Source: JAXMAF01 sp046350555 (lineage in GTDB: Bacteria > Planctomycetota > Phycisphaerae > Phycisphaerales > SM1A02). Taken from it: a stretch of 64,000 nt of DNA. The notes beneath the pieces are model-generated. The model was not told where the DNA came from and searched no databases. It saw only the letters and a program-made list of their open reading frames with translations. A program made the translations under genes and the position numbers. Where the stretch lies: positions 1 through 64,000 of the forward strand of contig JAXMAF010000025.1 in assembly GCA_046350555.1 (NCBI GenBank), given 5' to 3'. Positions 48,629-58,363 of the stretch are shown here, piece by piece. Every line of letters starts with the position of its first letter. Position 1 is the first letter of the stretch.

Positions 48629-49716
48629 AGAACGCCAATTCGGAGCGCCCCCGCCCTTCGGCCCCGATCCGCCTGGGCAAGGTGCTCGTCATCGCCCTCG
48701 CGGCCGTGCTGGTCGTCGTCGCGTACGCGTGGGGCTGCGGAGCGTTGTGGTGGTCGCCGCTCCGCCCGGCGTGGCTGCGCGGCACGGCGCTCGCCATCCT
48801 CCTCGTCGTCGGGCTGGCGATCGCCCTGCGGTGCCGCGGTGCATCCCGCTGGGCGCTGCTTGCGGCGCTCTGGCTCGTCCCGTTCGCGTGGTTCTGGTAC
48901 GCCCCGGCGACCAACGACGCGGACTGGACCCCGCCAACGCGCGTCGCTCCGATCATCGAGGTCGACGGGGACCGCTTCACCGTCCGGAGCGTGCGCGACT
49001 TCCACTGGAGGAGCGAGGACGACTTCGACGAGCGGTGGGAGGAGCAACGCTACGACCTCTCGAAGCTGCGCACGCTCGATCTCTTCCTGAGCTACTGGGG
49101 ACCAACGCTCATCTGCCACACGTTCGTGAGCTTCGGCTTCGAGGATGGCCGGCACCTCGCGATCTCGGTCGAGGTGCGCAAGAAGAAGGGCGAGGCCTAC
49201 GCCACCGTCCCGAGCCTCTTCCGTCAGTTCGAGCTCGTCTACGTCTTCGCCGAGGAGCGCGACATCGTCGGCGTGCGCACCAACGTTCGGAAGGAGACCG
49301 TGCACCTCTTCCGCCTGCAGGCGCCCCCCGCGGGAATCCGCGGGCTGCTGGTCGAGTACATCGATCGAGCGAACCGTCTCGCGGCGCATCCGGAGTGGTA
49401 CAACGCGGTCACCAACAGTTGCGGCATCAACATCATCCAGAACGCCTGGGCCGGGGGCTCGTCGCGTCCGATCTCATGGCGGCTTCTCTTCAACGGCCAG
49501 TGGCCTCGATACGCCTACGAGAACGGGCAGCTCGACTCGAGTCAGCCCTTCGACGTCATCTTCGCGCGAAGCGTGATCAACCCGGCGGCGGAACGGGCCG
49601 GGTACTCGCCGGAGTTCTCGCAGGCGATCCGCGAGGGAGTCATCGAGACGTACACCGTGCCGGAGAAGTACGACCCGACGCGCGCTCCCGAGCTCCCGAC
49701 GGGCTACAGGCCGTAG
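48625..49716 (+). CDS. DUF4105-family membrane protein
   Basis: 363 aa. Three membrane segments lie near the N-terminus (LVIALAAVLVVVAYAWGCGA, LALAILLVVGLAIAL-like, WALLAALWLVPFAWFWYAP). The DUF4105 part follows: RSVRDFHWRSEDDFDERWEE, SYWGPTLICHTFVSFGFEDG, LAISVEVRKKKGEAYATVPS, then NAVTNSCGINIIQNAW. The catalytic-looking His and Cys in this domain fit a protease/transacylase-like fold, but no activity is established. Overlaps the patatin gene by 4 nt. Confidence 0.85.
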   Translation: MKNANSERPRPSAPIRLGKVLVIALAAVLVVVAYAWGCGALWWSPLRPAWLRGTALAILLVVGLAIALRCRGASRWALLAALWLVPFAWFWYAPATNDADWTPPTRVAPIIEVDGDRFTVRSVRDFHWRSEDDFDERWEEQRYDLSKLRTLDLFLSYWGPTLICHTFVSFGFEDGRHLAISVEVRKKKGEAYATVPSLFRQFELVYVFAEERDIVGVRTNVRKETVHLFRLQAPPAGIRGLLVEYIDRANRLAAHPEWYNAVTNSCGINIIQNAWAGGSSRPISWRLLFNGQWPRYAYENGQLDSSQPFDVIFARSVINPAAERAGYSPEFSQAIREGVIETYTVPEKYDPTRAPELPTGYRP

Positions 49717-49828
49717 CACCCGGGGGTTACGATGGCGTCGAAGCGGCCGGCGCAATGGCCGTTCGACAACCGTGCAGGATCGACGTCAACCTCGTCAGCA
49801 ACCAACCAACGCAAGGAGTCATGAAATC

Positions 49829-50443
49829 ATGCACCTGAAGACCGCCGCGCTCGCAACATGCCTCGTGGCTGCGGGCCTGAACGGCTGTTCGGAAACGAAG
49901 ACCACGACGACGGCCACGCCGACCGTGCCCATGAGCGGCGAGCCCGGCGTCAAGATGCAGGTCAGTCCCGCCGTGCGCGCGATGGCGAACAATCCAACAC
50001 CGCCACCGAACGCCAAGCAGGCGACGTCGATCGGGAAGGGTCCCCTCAGCGTCGACACCAAGAACTCGCCGACCGACACCGACTCCGTCTGGGTCCAGCA
50101 GATCGACCTCAATGGCGACGGAACCGCCGAGACCGCCGATGTGCTCTGGGACGACGAGGACAAGGTCCTCTTCCTCTACGGCGAGGGCGACTTCTTCTGC
50201 CGCAACGGCGGTGTCGGCCGAGGGGCGATGCTCGTCGCGCTCAACGGTCCGGCCAATCCCAGGAACCGGCCGGTCGGCTCGGGCTTCTTCGCGGTGCTGC
50301 TCGACGAGAGCGAATGCAGCGCCCACGCGGCCGGCATCTGGGGATGCAAGTTCGACGCCAACGGCAACGTGACCGCGTGCGGTTGGGTGACGATCGACGC
50401 CACCAAGGACGACCTGATCATCACGGAAGGCGTGGCGAACTGA
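49829..50443 (+). CDS. Small lipoprotein with an EF-hand-like loop
   Basis: 204 aa from ATG 49829, with a strong AAGGAG ribosome site ~10 nt upstream. The signal MHLKTAALATCLVAAGLNGC ends in a lipobox. The mature part begins with a Thr/Pro-rich linker and has one calcium-binding-like loop, QIDLNGDGTAETADVLWDD, then YGEGDFFCRNGGVGRGAMLV and CSAHAAGIWGCKFDANGNV. Four Cys might pair in the periplasm. Function unknown. A hairpin terminator follows its stop. Confidence 0.75.
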   Translation: MHLKTAALATCLVAAGLNGCSETKTTTTATPTVPMSGEPGVKMQVSPAVRAMANNPTPPPNAKQATSIGKGPLSVDTKNSPTDTDSVWVQQIDLNGDGTAETADVLWDDEDKVLFLYGEGDFFCRNGGVGRGAMLVALNGPANPRNRPVGSGFFAVLLDESECSAHAAGIWGCKFDANGNVTACGWVTIDATKDDLIITEGVAN

Positions 50444-50454
50444 ACGTCCTTGGG

Positions 50455-50487
50455 CGGCTCCGTGGCGGCGTCGCCGCCACGGAGCCG
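50455..50487. terminator. Perfect 15-bp hairpin between convergent genes
   Basis: CGGCTCCGTGGCGGC (50455-50469), loop GTC, then its exact complement to 50487. It lies 12 nt after one stop and 11 nt before the other, so it may serve both genes. No T-run on either side. Confidence 0.8.
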
Positions 50488-50497
50488 ACGATTCGAC

Positions 50498-53008
50498 TCA
50501 CCGCCGGAAGCCACCGAAGCGGGCGCCGCCGCCGCCCCACGAGCGGCCGCCACCGCCCCATGAGCGATCGTCGTCGCCCCACGAACGATTGCCGCCGCCA
50601 CCCCAGCCGCCCGAGTTGCGCGCCCACGAGTCGCTGTTGAGACCCGACTGCACGTCGGAGTGGTTCCAGTTGTCCTGCCAGCCGCCCGACGAAGGACGCT
50701 GGTTCATCGAGTTCTGCCAATTCGCGCCCGCGCTCTTGGCGTTCCAGTCGCCCTTCCAGTTGTTCTGCGCCTCGCTGGCGGGGCTTTGCCAACTCTGGGT
50801 GTTGGCCGGACGGCTGTACGCTCCGCTGGTCGTCGGCTTCTGCGTCGGCGTGTCCTGCCACCCGCTGCTGCCGTTGTACTTCTGCCAGGTCCCGTCGTTG
50901 CTGCGGTAGACGTTGCCGTCATGGCCGGCGTAGACGTCGCCGTTGCTCGCCTTGGCGACGGAGTTGTTGCCGGGGCCCTTGGCGCCTTCGACCCACTGTC
51001 CCGAAGAATTGTCCGCCGCGCCGCGGGTGACGCCGGTTGCGTTGTTCGTGTAGTGCTCGCCCTGCGCCCACTTGCCGCCCTCCGACATGGTCGTGCCGCC
51101 CCACGAGCCATAGCCGTTGGATGCCGTGGCGTGCGACCCGTATCCGCCGCTCCACGGGTTGTAGGCCTGGTGGATGCTGCCCGAGCCATAGGCGCCCGAT
51201 CCATACGCCGATCGCGAATAGGTTCCGGTCGACGGGTTGTACGACGCGCCCCAGGTGCCGCTGGCGTGCGGTCCGTACCAGCTTCCACTCGCCGCATAGC
51301 CGCAGTAGCCGCCGTGGTACCACGCGCCGCAGCCGTACGAGAAGTAGCACGGCGAGCAGCAGCTCCAGCAATCGTTGCTGGCGAGGATCGCGCCGGTCAG
51401 CATGCCCGCGCCGAACATCAGCGCCCCGGTCGCCGCCACGTACTCGCCGCTGTAGCCACCCGTGTAGCCGACCACGACGGTCGTCGGTGTCGCGTCGTAG
51501 ACCTGCACGTACGTGACGTTGTAGAGCGGACACGACGGCGGGATCGTGTAGATCACGCTCGGCACCGACGTGCAGACGGCCCACGGACCCGTCGCCGTCG
51601 GCGCGACGAACCAGACGCCTCGATAGCAGCAGTAGTACTGACCGTTCGCGGAGACGACCTCGTACGACGTGTTCGCCGCGTACTGCATCGACGTGCCCGC
51701 GATCGGCTGGAACTGGGGCGGTCCGGTGTAGGCGACGTTGACGCTTGCGTCGGCGATGTTGATCGTGGCCTTGTGCGGAACCTGTGCGAGGAGCACCGCG
51801 TCGGACGCCTCCTGCGTGCCCGGAACCGATGCCAGCACGAAGCTCATCGGGCTGCTCTCCGGGATCCTGGCGAACTCGGCCGGCAGCGACTGGGACGCGG
51901 CCACCCAGGGCCCCTGGAGGTTCGGCGCGCTGAACCATCGCCCGGCCACCAGGTAGTAGAGCGTGTTGTTGGAAAGGTCGAAGAAGAGCGGCATCGGCGG
52001 ATTGCTGACGTACATCAGCCGCGTGCCGGGAATCGCCGTGTAGCTCGGAGCGCCTTGCGTGACGATGAGCTCGGCCGGCGACGTGCTCGCATAGACGCGC
52101 GGCACGACGGCAAAGGGCTGTCCGGGAACGTTGGCCTGCACGTCGGCGAAACCTTCGCTGGGCAGGTTCGAGAAGTCCGCGGGGAGCTGCCCCGCGGCGG
52201 TCCACGGGCCGTTCAGCGGATCGGGCGCGGTGAGCCAGGAGTTCCCGTCGAGCAGGTAGCACTGGGATGTCACGTTGTCGCGGAAGAGCGCCCAGTTGGT
52301 GTTGACCGCCATGCTCAGTTGCGTGCCGCTGACCGGCTTGAACTGCGGCTGGCCCATGAAGATCAACATGATCGCCGGCGAATCGCTGTGGTAGATCGGC
52401 GGGGGCTGCATGCTCACGTCGACCGTCCGCGGCTTCGGCGCGTCGTGCATGGAGGAGAGCACCTGGGTGAGCCAGAGCTCGATCGAGGGGCGCGTCGGAA
52501 GCAGTTCAAGGACGAGCGCCTGCAACGGCGCCGCCTGTGGTCCCGAGAGCGTCGGGAAGTAGACCGCCGGCTGGAGGTTCGTCATGACCACGGTGCTCTT
52601 CTCGGAGTTCACCGCCGTGTCGGCCTGCACCGCCACCACGCCATAGGTCGGCTCGCTCGCCCCCGACGGCGTCACCGCGATCGCCGAGCGGAACTTGATC
52701 GTCCTGTGATCCTTCCATGCGTCGACCTGCGGCTGGTACATGACCACGGTGCTGCCGTCCTTGGTGAACGTACGCGGCCATGCCAGGTCGTCGGGTGTCC
52801 CGGGTTGTCCATTTCCGGAGCCTCCGGCGAGCGCACCGCCGTCCTGGGCCTTCGGGCCACAGCCCACGATCGAGGCCAAGGCCACCAGCGTCGCAAGGAG
52901 GACCACAGCGGCGCTCCTCGGTCCATGCATCGTCGAGCGTGCGGCGGAAGGATCGGCGTGAAACGGGCTTGGGGTGAATGAGGCGTGCATGAGGTGCAAG
53001 CGTTCCAT
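50498..53008 (-). CDS. Large lipoprotein with repeated WFxAPxxxGPW units
   Basis: 836 aa from ATG 53008; a TACGAT box ends 7 nt before it, which favours it over ATG 52930 and 53098. The signal ends LVALASIVGC (lipobox). The middle has at least three repeats of the type WLTAPDPLNGPWTAAGQLP, WFSAPNLQGPWVAASQSLP and WFVAPTATGPWAVCTSVP, each with a Tyr/Phe-rich strand before it. Such proteins are annotated in databases as carbohydrate-binding family V/XII-like, a weak label. A Cys-rich stretch (CWSCCSPCYFSYGCG) and a Ser/Tyr/Gly/Trp-rich C-terminus (GGWGGGGNRSWG...) follow. It is probably an outer-surface protein. Confidence 0.78.
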   Translation of the reverse strand: MERLHLMHASFTPSPFHADPSAARSTMHGPRSAAVVLLATLVALASIVGCGPKAQDGGALAGGSGNGQPGTPDDLAWPRTFTKDGSTVVMYQPQVDAWKDHRTIKFRSAIAVTPSGASEPTYGVVAVQADTAVNSEKSTVVMTNLQPAVYFPTLSGPQAAPLQALVLELLPTRPSIELWLTQVLSSMHDAPKPRTVDVSMQPPPIYHSDSPAIMLIFMGQPQFKPVSGTQLSMAVNTNWALFRDNVTSQCYLLDGNSWLTAPDPLNGPWTAAGQLPADFSNLPSEGFADVQANVPGQPFAVVPRVYASTSPAELIVTQGAPSYTAIPGTRLMYVSNPPMPLFFDLSNNTLYYLVAGRWFSAPNLQGPWVAASQSLPAEFARIPESSPMSFVLASVPGTQEASDAVLLAQVPHKATINIADASVNVAYTGPPQFQPIAGTSMQYAANTSYEVVSANGQYYCCYRGVWFVAPTATGPWAVCTSVPSVIYTIPPSCPLYNVTYVQVYDATPTTVVVGYTGGYSGEYVAATGALMFGAGMLTGAILASNDCWSCCSPCYFSYGCGAWYHGGYCGYAASGSWYGPHASGTWGASYNPSTGTYSRSAYGSGAYGSGSIHQAYNPWSGGYGSHATASNGYGSWGGTTMSEGGKWAQGEHYTNNATGVTRGAADNSSGQWVEGAKGPGNNSVAKASNGDVYAGHDGNVYRSNDGTWQKYNGSSGWQDTPTQKPTTSGAYSRPANTQSWQSPASEAQNNWKGDWNAKSAGANWQNSMNQRPSSGGWQDNWNHSDVQSGLNSDSWARNSGGWGGGGNRSWGDDDRSWGGGGRSWGGGGARFGGFRR

Positions 53009-53015
53009 GGCGATC

Positions 53016-53021
53016 ATCGTA
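53016..53021 (-). promoter_or_regulatory. -10-like TACGAT box 7 nt before ATG 53008
   Basis: Fixes the start of the WFxAP lipoprotein and suggests a leaderless mRNA. Confidence 0.45.
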
Positions 53022-53059
53022 TCTCGCGCCCCCGCTGGCGACGCCGCGCTCGGCGCATG

Positions 53060-53090
53060 AAAAACGGCGGCGGGCCTTCGCCCGCCGCCG
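53060..53090 (-). terminator. Rho-independent terminator of the DUF11 gene
   Basis: On the minus strand an 11-bp perfect stem CGGCGGCGGGC / GCCCGCCGCCG with a GAAG loop is followed by TTTTT. It starts 39 nt after the DUF11 stop and is the only classical T-tailed terminator seen here. Confidence 0.85.
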
Positions 53091-53129
53091 CCGAACATTC
53101 TGGATTCACGACACGACCGATCTCGACGA

Positions 53130-54809
53130 TTACTTGTACAGGTTCGTCGACTCGGTCTCCTCGACCGTGGAGATGATCTGATCGCACTTCATCGTGATCT
53201 TGAAGAGGATCTCGCCCGGCGCGGTCGCCTTGGCCACGACGCGCCACTCGGCCTTGCCACCGACCGGCAGGCTGGCGAGCGGGGCGAAGGAGATCGTCGA
53301 ACCCGTCGAGGTCGTCGACGTCGCGCCGCCAGCGGAGCTGAAGAGCTCCTCCCTCGGCAGCGCGCAGTTGATCTTGACGTTCGTCAGGGTCACCGAGCCC
53401 TGGTTGGTCACGGTGATGACGTACGTCGTCTCCTTGCCGACCTCGAGCGGGTCGTTGATGTCGATGCACTCGAGCAGCACGGCCGGGATGCCCTTGACCT
53501 CGACCGAGCAGTTCGTCGCGTTCGGCTCGGCGCAACCGCACGTCGCCGTGGCGCTGCAGTTGAGCTGCCCGATGTCCTTCGCGCTCAGCACGACGTTGGC
53601 GGTCGCGGTGCCGCCGGGGGGCAGCGTGCCGAGATCCCACTTGATCGAGCCGCCCGCGGGCGAAACGTTGTTCGACGCGCTCACGAACTGCGCGTTCGGC
53701 GGAAGGGCGACGGTGAGCTGCGTGCTGTTGCACGGGAAGTCGCCGACGTTCTTGACCGTGTACTTGAAGCCGACCTGCTGGTTGATGTAACCGGCGGGCG
53801 TGGGCTCGCAGGTGACGACGAGCTTCGGCTGCTTCACCATCGTCGAGGTCTTGTTCGACGTCGCGGTGATGTTGCCGTCGGCCGAGGCGGTCGCGGTGTT
53901 GTCATACCGGCCGGTCTTGTCGGCCTTGGCGCTCGCGGTGACGGTCTTCGACTCGCCCTGGGCGAGCGGGCCGACCGGCAGCGTGAGCGCGCTCTGTCCG
54001 TTCACGGTCAGGCCGGACGGAAGCTGGTCGCTGACCGTCACGTTCGCGAGGTTGCCCGAGCCGGCGTTCTTGACGGTGAAGCTCAGCGGGATGTTGTCGC
54101 AGATCGACACCTCCGCCGGAGCGTTCTTGGTGATCTCGAGGCGCGGATCGACGACCTCGGTCACGGCGCAGTGGTGATTGTTGTAGTCCGCGACGAGGCA
54201 GTTGCCGGCCTCGCCGACCGAGCCCGACTTGGACGTGATCTTGATGACCTTCGTCTCGTGCGGACCAAACTCGCCCAGATCCCACGCGTAGCCGCCGCCC
54301 GGGCCCTGCATCGCCTTCGGCGTGCTGTCGACGATCGTGAGGTTCTTCGTCGACTTGTCGGCCACGATCACGTCGGAGAGCGGCGCGTTGCCCATGTTGT
54401 GGACGTGCACCTCGTGGGTGAACGTCTGGTTCGCGCGAACCTGCTTCGGCATGAGCTGCCAGACCTGGAGACCGCTCGTGGCAGGGTCGCCGGTGGGCAG
54501 GTACATCATCGACGCGTTCATGTCCGGCGGGATGTTCGGGGTATAGCCCGCACCGCTCGCCGCCATGGGGGCCCGCGGCTGCGCCGCCGGAGCCGCGGAA
54601 GGCGCAGCGGTCGGAGCCGCGGCAGCGGCCGGGGCCGACCTCGGAGCGGGGGCGGCCATCGCGCCAGCACCAGCATCCGAAAGGCTGCGCGGAGCATCGC
54701 CGCGCATGCCGCGGTCGACGCCAGGATTCACACAGGCGAACAGGGTCAGGCATGCCGCCGGGAGGGCGGCATACATCACGGAACGGATCAAGGGCGTTGT
54801 CTTGTTCAT
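53130..54809 (-). CDS. DUF11-repeat envelope lipoprotein (OmcB-like)
   Basis: 559 aa. The signal MNKTTPLIRSVMYAALPAAC continues to LTLFAC, a lipobox. An Ala/Pro linker (~35-90) leads into several DUF11-type Ig-like modules: NIPLSFTVKNAGSGNLANVT, VGFKYTVKNVGDFPCNSTQL, ETTYVITVTNQGSVTLTNVK. These modules resemble those of chlamydial OmcB, a Cys-rich outer envelope protein, and ours also has a number of Cys. Probably a structural surface protein. It has its own strong promoter and terminator. Confidence 0.82.
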   Translation of the reverse strand: MNKTTPLIRSVMYAALPAACLTLFACVNPGVDRGMRGDAPRSLSDAGAGAMAAPAPRSAPAAAAAPTAAPSAAPAAQPRAPMAASGAGYTPNIPPDMNASMMYLPTGDPATSGLQVWQLMPKQVRANQTFTHEVHVHNMGNAPLSDVIVADKSTKNLTIVDSTPKAMQGPGGGYAWDLGEFGPHETKVIKITSKSGSVGEAGNCLVADYNNHHCAVTEVVDPRLEITKNAPAEVSICDNIPLSFTVKNAGSGNLANVTVSDQLPSGLTVNGQSALTLPVGPLAQGESKTVTASAKADKTGRYDNTATASADGNITATSNKTSTMVKQPKLVVTCEPTPAGYINQQVGFKYTVKNVGDFPCNSTQLTVALPPNAQFVSASNNVSPAGGSIKWDLGTLPPGGTATANVVLSAKDIGQLNCSATATCGCAEPNATNCSVEVKGIPAVLLECIDINDPLEVGKETTYVITVTNQGSVTLTNVKINCALPREELFSSAGGATSTTSTGSTISFAPLASLPVGGKAEWRVVAKATAPGEILFKITMKCDQIISTVEETESTNLYK

Positions 54810-54910
54810 GTCAGAATGCTCGTCATGCGCTGCACACGGTGACTGTGGAGGACCGTCCTCCGCGGCCTTCAGACGCATGGCCGAACCAGCCGAGGGGACG
54901 TCTCGGCCCG

Positions 54911-54922
54911 CGTGCTAGCACG
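54911..54922. promoter_or_regulatory. Perfect 12-bp palindrome CGTGCTAGCACG next to the -10 box
   Basis: It starts 1 nt downstream of the DUF11 -10 hexamer and would cover the transcription start. Placed like an operator for a dimeric regulator; the regulator is unknown. Confidence 0.45.
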
Positions 54923-54923
54923 A

Positions 54924-54951
54924 ACACTACAGAAACCTCTGATTCTGTCAA
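54924..54951 (-). promoter_or_regulatory. Promoter of the DUF11 gene
   Basis: Minus strand TTGACA (54951-54946), 16-nt spacer, TAGTGT (54929-54924); leader of ~105 nt. Confidence 0.7.
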
Positions 54952-55045
54952 GTCCGGGAAAGGACGCCGGACGCGGGGGATCGCCCCTGGGAACCGGCCA
55001 CGACCATCATGTTTCGCGCGCAATGGGTGGCGGATGGGTCGAGGA

Positions 55046-55150
55046 CGCGTTCCGGCTCATCCTCGCGCCCGACCAACCGCCCAGTCCTGCCCATGGATGT
55101 CGCTGCCGGAAGAACTCGAACGCATGGAGGTCTTCCGGAGTCAGTTGAAG
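55046..55150. repeat. Copy 4 of the ~90-bp interspersed repeat (most diverged)
   Basis: Carries CTCGAACGCATGGAGGTCT (55117-55135) and CTCGCGCCCGACCAACC at the other end. It lies between divergent genes, unlike the other copies. Confidence 0.7.
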
Positions 55151-55308
55151 TCGGCGATGCCCTTCGACGATCCCTGGGACCGCGTGCGCCGGCGACCTGC
55201 GAACGGCCTCGCTGGCCAACCTTCCTTGCATTGCCGGACCGACCGATCCAAACAAAGCGCGAACTGAAATGGCGTGCCATCGGTGCGGCGCGCCGGTACG
55301 CTACGGCC

Positions 55309-55871
55309 ATGGCCGATGCCCGCTCCGGCGCCTCGCGGAAGACCGTCAAAGGCGAACTCAAGCATGTCGGGCGCGGAGGCCGCGTCGCGTTCTGGTTGGC
55401 CGCCCTCGTGGTGCTGGGCGGCGCCGGACTGTGGTGGTACGAGCATTCGAGGAACGACGCCGCGCCAGCGAGCAGCGCTCGTTCGGTGGATCCCTCGATG
55501 GTGACCGGCTTCGCGAGGCGAAGTCCGGCGCAGCACCGGGAAGCGGCCCCGCCGCGGACGTCGTGGCGGGGCCCGCCATGAGCCGGGATCGGCATGGCTT
55601 CATCGCCGCGTTCGCCATCGGTTCCTGTCCGCCTTCATCAAGTGGGGCCTCTGCTGCTTGGGATCGTCGCCATCGGCGTCTACCTGCTTCAACGAACCGG
55701 CGCTGCATCGACGTGAATTGGGCGACGGTCGAGTCCCAGACCGGCTTGAACCCGAAGCGGATCAAGTCGCAGACGGATTCCTTCTCGAAGTTCATCACCG
55801 GCTTGTTGCCTTCGGGCACCAGCGCCGCCGCAGGGTTGTGGTCGGGCTTCCGGCTGCGAGTGTCGATCTGA
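55309..55871 (+). pseudogene. FUN14-like small membrane protein, frameshifted (probable consensus errors)
   Basis: ATG 55309 (TACGCT ends 6 nt before it) gives MADARSGASRKTVKG and a membrane stretch VAFWLAALVVLGGAGLWWY. After two shifts come HGFIAAFAIG, KWGLCCLGIVAIGVYLLQRT-like, VNWATVESQ and FITGLLPSGTSAAAGLWSGF, which fits the two-helix FUN14 pattern and its final GFxxGFxxGF-type segment. Bacterial FUN14 proteins have no fixed function. The stop at 55871 is in the last frame. Confidence 0.5.
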
Positions 55872-55897
55872 ACGCACGCCGCCTCCCTCACAACCTC

Positions 55898-55990
55898 ATA
55901 CCGATTCCAGTGAACTCCATCCGTTCGACCCCTCTTGCCCACAGCGGCGTCTCGCGGCGGAATTGGGTTGGGTGGGGTGCGAGGATCAAC
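55898..55990. repeat. Copy 5 of the ~90-bp interspersed repeat (inverted)
   Basis: Opposite strand orientation to copies 1-4, but again just downstream of a stop codon (FUN14-like gene, 55871) in the sense GATTCCAG...GTTCGACCCC...GGGTGGGG. This shows orientation follows the gene and not the chromosome. Confidence 0.85.
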
Positions 55991-56063
55991 GGGGACGCGT
56001 ATCGAGCTCACTTCATTCCCCCCAGAGGAGACTCTCCGTGTTTCGAGCGACTGCAATGTTTGC

Positions 56064-58348
56064 ATGCTTCGGCGCGCCGCCGCTCTCATCGCGACGATCG
56101 GCGGCGCATCCGCGTCCCTCGATCAGATCGCGCCCCGCAGCGGCCGAACGGCTCGCCTCGCTGTCGCCGGCCCATGCCGCCGCAGCGGCGGCCCGACGTC
56201 CACGTCGACCGACGACTCCGTCCTGGCGGCCGCACTGCATGCCCGGCTCCGTGCGGGTGGACCGGGCGGAGACGATCGCGATTCCGCTCGATGCGAAGCG
56301 CACCGCGAAGCGCAGCGCTCGAGCCGATCGACGCGATCGCCGGCCCGCGCGGCTTCGTTCGCGTGTCGCGCGTCGAACGCCGCGGGTCTGCTCGTCGAGA
56401 CGCCGATGCCGGCGCCCCTCCGTTCGGCTCTATCGCGGTCCTTGCCGGTCGTCGAGACGGAGGGCGCCCCTCGCATCGAGGCGCGATCACGGCGTTTCTC
56501 GCCGCGGGTTCGCAGGGAATCGACGGTTGGATCGAGTCGGGCGGCGTCCTGCACATGATCGGCAGCGGTCCGCATGCGTCGCGCGCGTCGGTGGCGGCTC
56601 GGCTGGCGCGCGCATCTTCCGATCCCGCGCCGGACGCCGGCGTCCCTGCTTTCGCTCGCCGTGCCGCCCTGCGGCGGGAGGCGCTGGAGGGCTACGCCGG
56701 GAAGCGGCTGGAGCGGAGCGGCCAAGCTGGCGAAGGCGGCCTCGCCGGCGCGGTCTGCCGCACGGCGACGATCGCCATCGAGACCGACCACGAATTCCTC
56801 GCCGACCTCTTCGGTGGCGACACCGCCGCCGCAAGCGAGTACGCCGTCACGCTGCTCGCCGCCTCGAGCGAGATCTTCGCCCGCGACTGCGACGCGCAAT
56901 TCCAGGTGAACTTCGTGCGGCTCTGGGAGACGGCCGACGATCCGTGGACCTCGGCCAACACCTCCGACCAGCTCTTCCAGTGGCGCGACTGGTGGGTCGC
57001 GAACATGGCGGCGCAGCCGCGGACGGTGGCCCACTTCCTCTCGGGGCGCGGGCTCGGCGGCGGCATCGCGTGGCTTCCCGGCACCTGCTCGCTCGATTAC
57101 GGCTATGGGCTTTCCGCGAATCTCGGTGGTTTCTTCCCGTATCCGCTCGAGGACCACAACGGCCAGAACTGGGACGTGGTGGTCGTGACCCACGAGCTGG
57201 GCCACAACTTCGGCGCGCCGCACACCCACAGCATGGTGCCGCCCATCGACGGTTGCGGCAACGGCGACTGCTCCGACGCCTATTCCGGCACGATCATGAG
57301 CTACTGCCACACGTGTCCTGGCGGGATGACCAACATCAGCCTCAAGTTCGCGCCCGGCACGATCGAGACGATCCTCGCCCAGCTCGACTCGGGTGGCGCC
57401 GCGTGCATCCCCTCCGGCGACGACCCTGTCGCGGTTGACGATCTCGCATCCACGATCGCCGGCGCGCCCACGACCATCGACGTCCTCGCCAACGACCTGG
57501 CGGCGTCGTGTGCAGGCTCGCTGGTGCTCGAGGATTTCGACGTCGTCTCAATCCACGGTGGAACGATCGCCCTCTGCGCCGGCTGCGGCGCCGAGGGGCG
57601 CGACGCGCTGACCTACACGCCGCCGGCCGCGTTCAGCGGCATCGACGGTTTCGGCTACAAGGTCTCCGCGGGAACGGCGAACATCGCGACCGGCGCGACG
57701 ACCGTCGACGTCCAGGCGCTGCTTCCGGCGACCACGCCGAGCATCCCGCGCGCGGGCCTCGTCGCGTCGTACTACGCGCTGCCGGACGTCGGCGCGCTGC
57801 CGGACTTCACCTTGCTCTCGCCGATCTCCAGCGAGGTCGTCGCCCAGGTCGACTACCCGAGCACCGGTGGCGTCTTCGCCGGCAGCGGCCTCGCCGACCT
57901 GGTCGGCGCCGTCTTCGAGGGCTATGTGGAGGCGCCGGTCGATGGCGTCTACACGCTCTCGCTCGAGAGCGACGACGGCTCGCGCATGCTCGTGGACGGT
58001 CAGACCGTGGTGAGCAACGACGGACTTCACGGCATGCTCGAGAAGTCCGGGGCGGTCGCGCTCGCGGCCGGCGCGCACGTGGCGCGGATCGAGTTCTTCG
58101 AGCGATTCGGCGGCGCCGGACTGATCGCCCGGATCGCGGGACCGTCGCTGCCGAAGCAGGTCGTTCCCGCGTCCCTGTTCATGCACGAGGGCACCGCGGA
58201 TCTCAACGGCGATGGTCTTGTGGATGGCGCCGACCTCGGACTTCTCCTGGGCGCGTGGGGAACGAACAACGCGCTGGCCGACCTCAATGGCGACGGGACC
58301 GTCGACGGCGCCGATCTGGGTCTCCTGCTCGGAGACTGGAATCCTTGA
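56064..58348 (+). CDS. Secreted zinc metallopeptidase with Ig-like, PA14 and dockerin-like domains (frameshifted near N-terminus)
   Basis: ATG 56064 gives the signal MLRRAAALIATIGGASAS. The reading frame shifts at least twice between ~56,150 and ~56,420; beyond that it is clean. Domains in order: propeptide-like region; reprolysin-type peptidase with TATIAIETDHEFLADLF and the zinc site HELGHNFGAPHTH; a Cys-rich end (GCGNGDCSD, SYCHTCPGG); a DDLAS...TTIDVLANDL cadherin/Big-like module; a PA14-like module (GLVASYYALPDVG, DGVYTLSLESDDGSRMLVDG); and two dockerin-like units (DLNGDGLVDGADLGLLLG, then a second). It likely degrades extracellular protein or glycan-linked substrate. Confidence 0.85.
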
Positions 58349-58363
58349 TCGGTCAGACCTTCA

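Larger units (their letters stand above)
54810..55308. other. Intergenic region with DUF11 promoter, palindrome and a repeat copy
   Basis: Holds the minus-strand leader and promoter of the DUF11 gene (to 54951), the palindrome 54911-54922, repeat copy 4 (55046-55150) and, just before 55309, a TACGCT box for the next plus-strand gene. No gene recognised. Confidence 0.6.
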
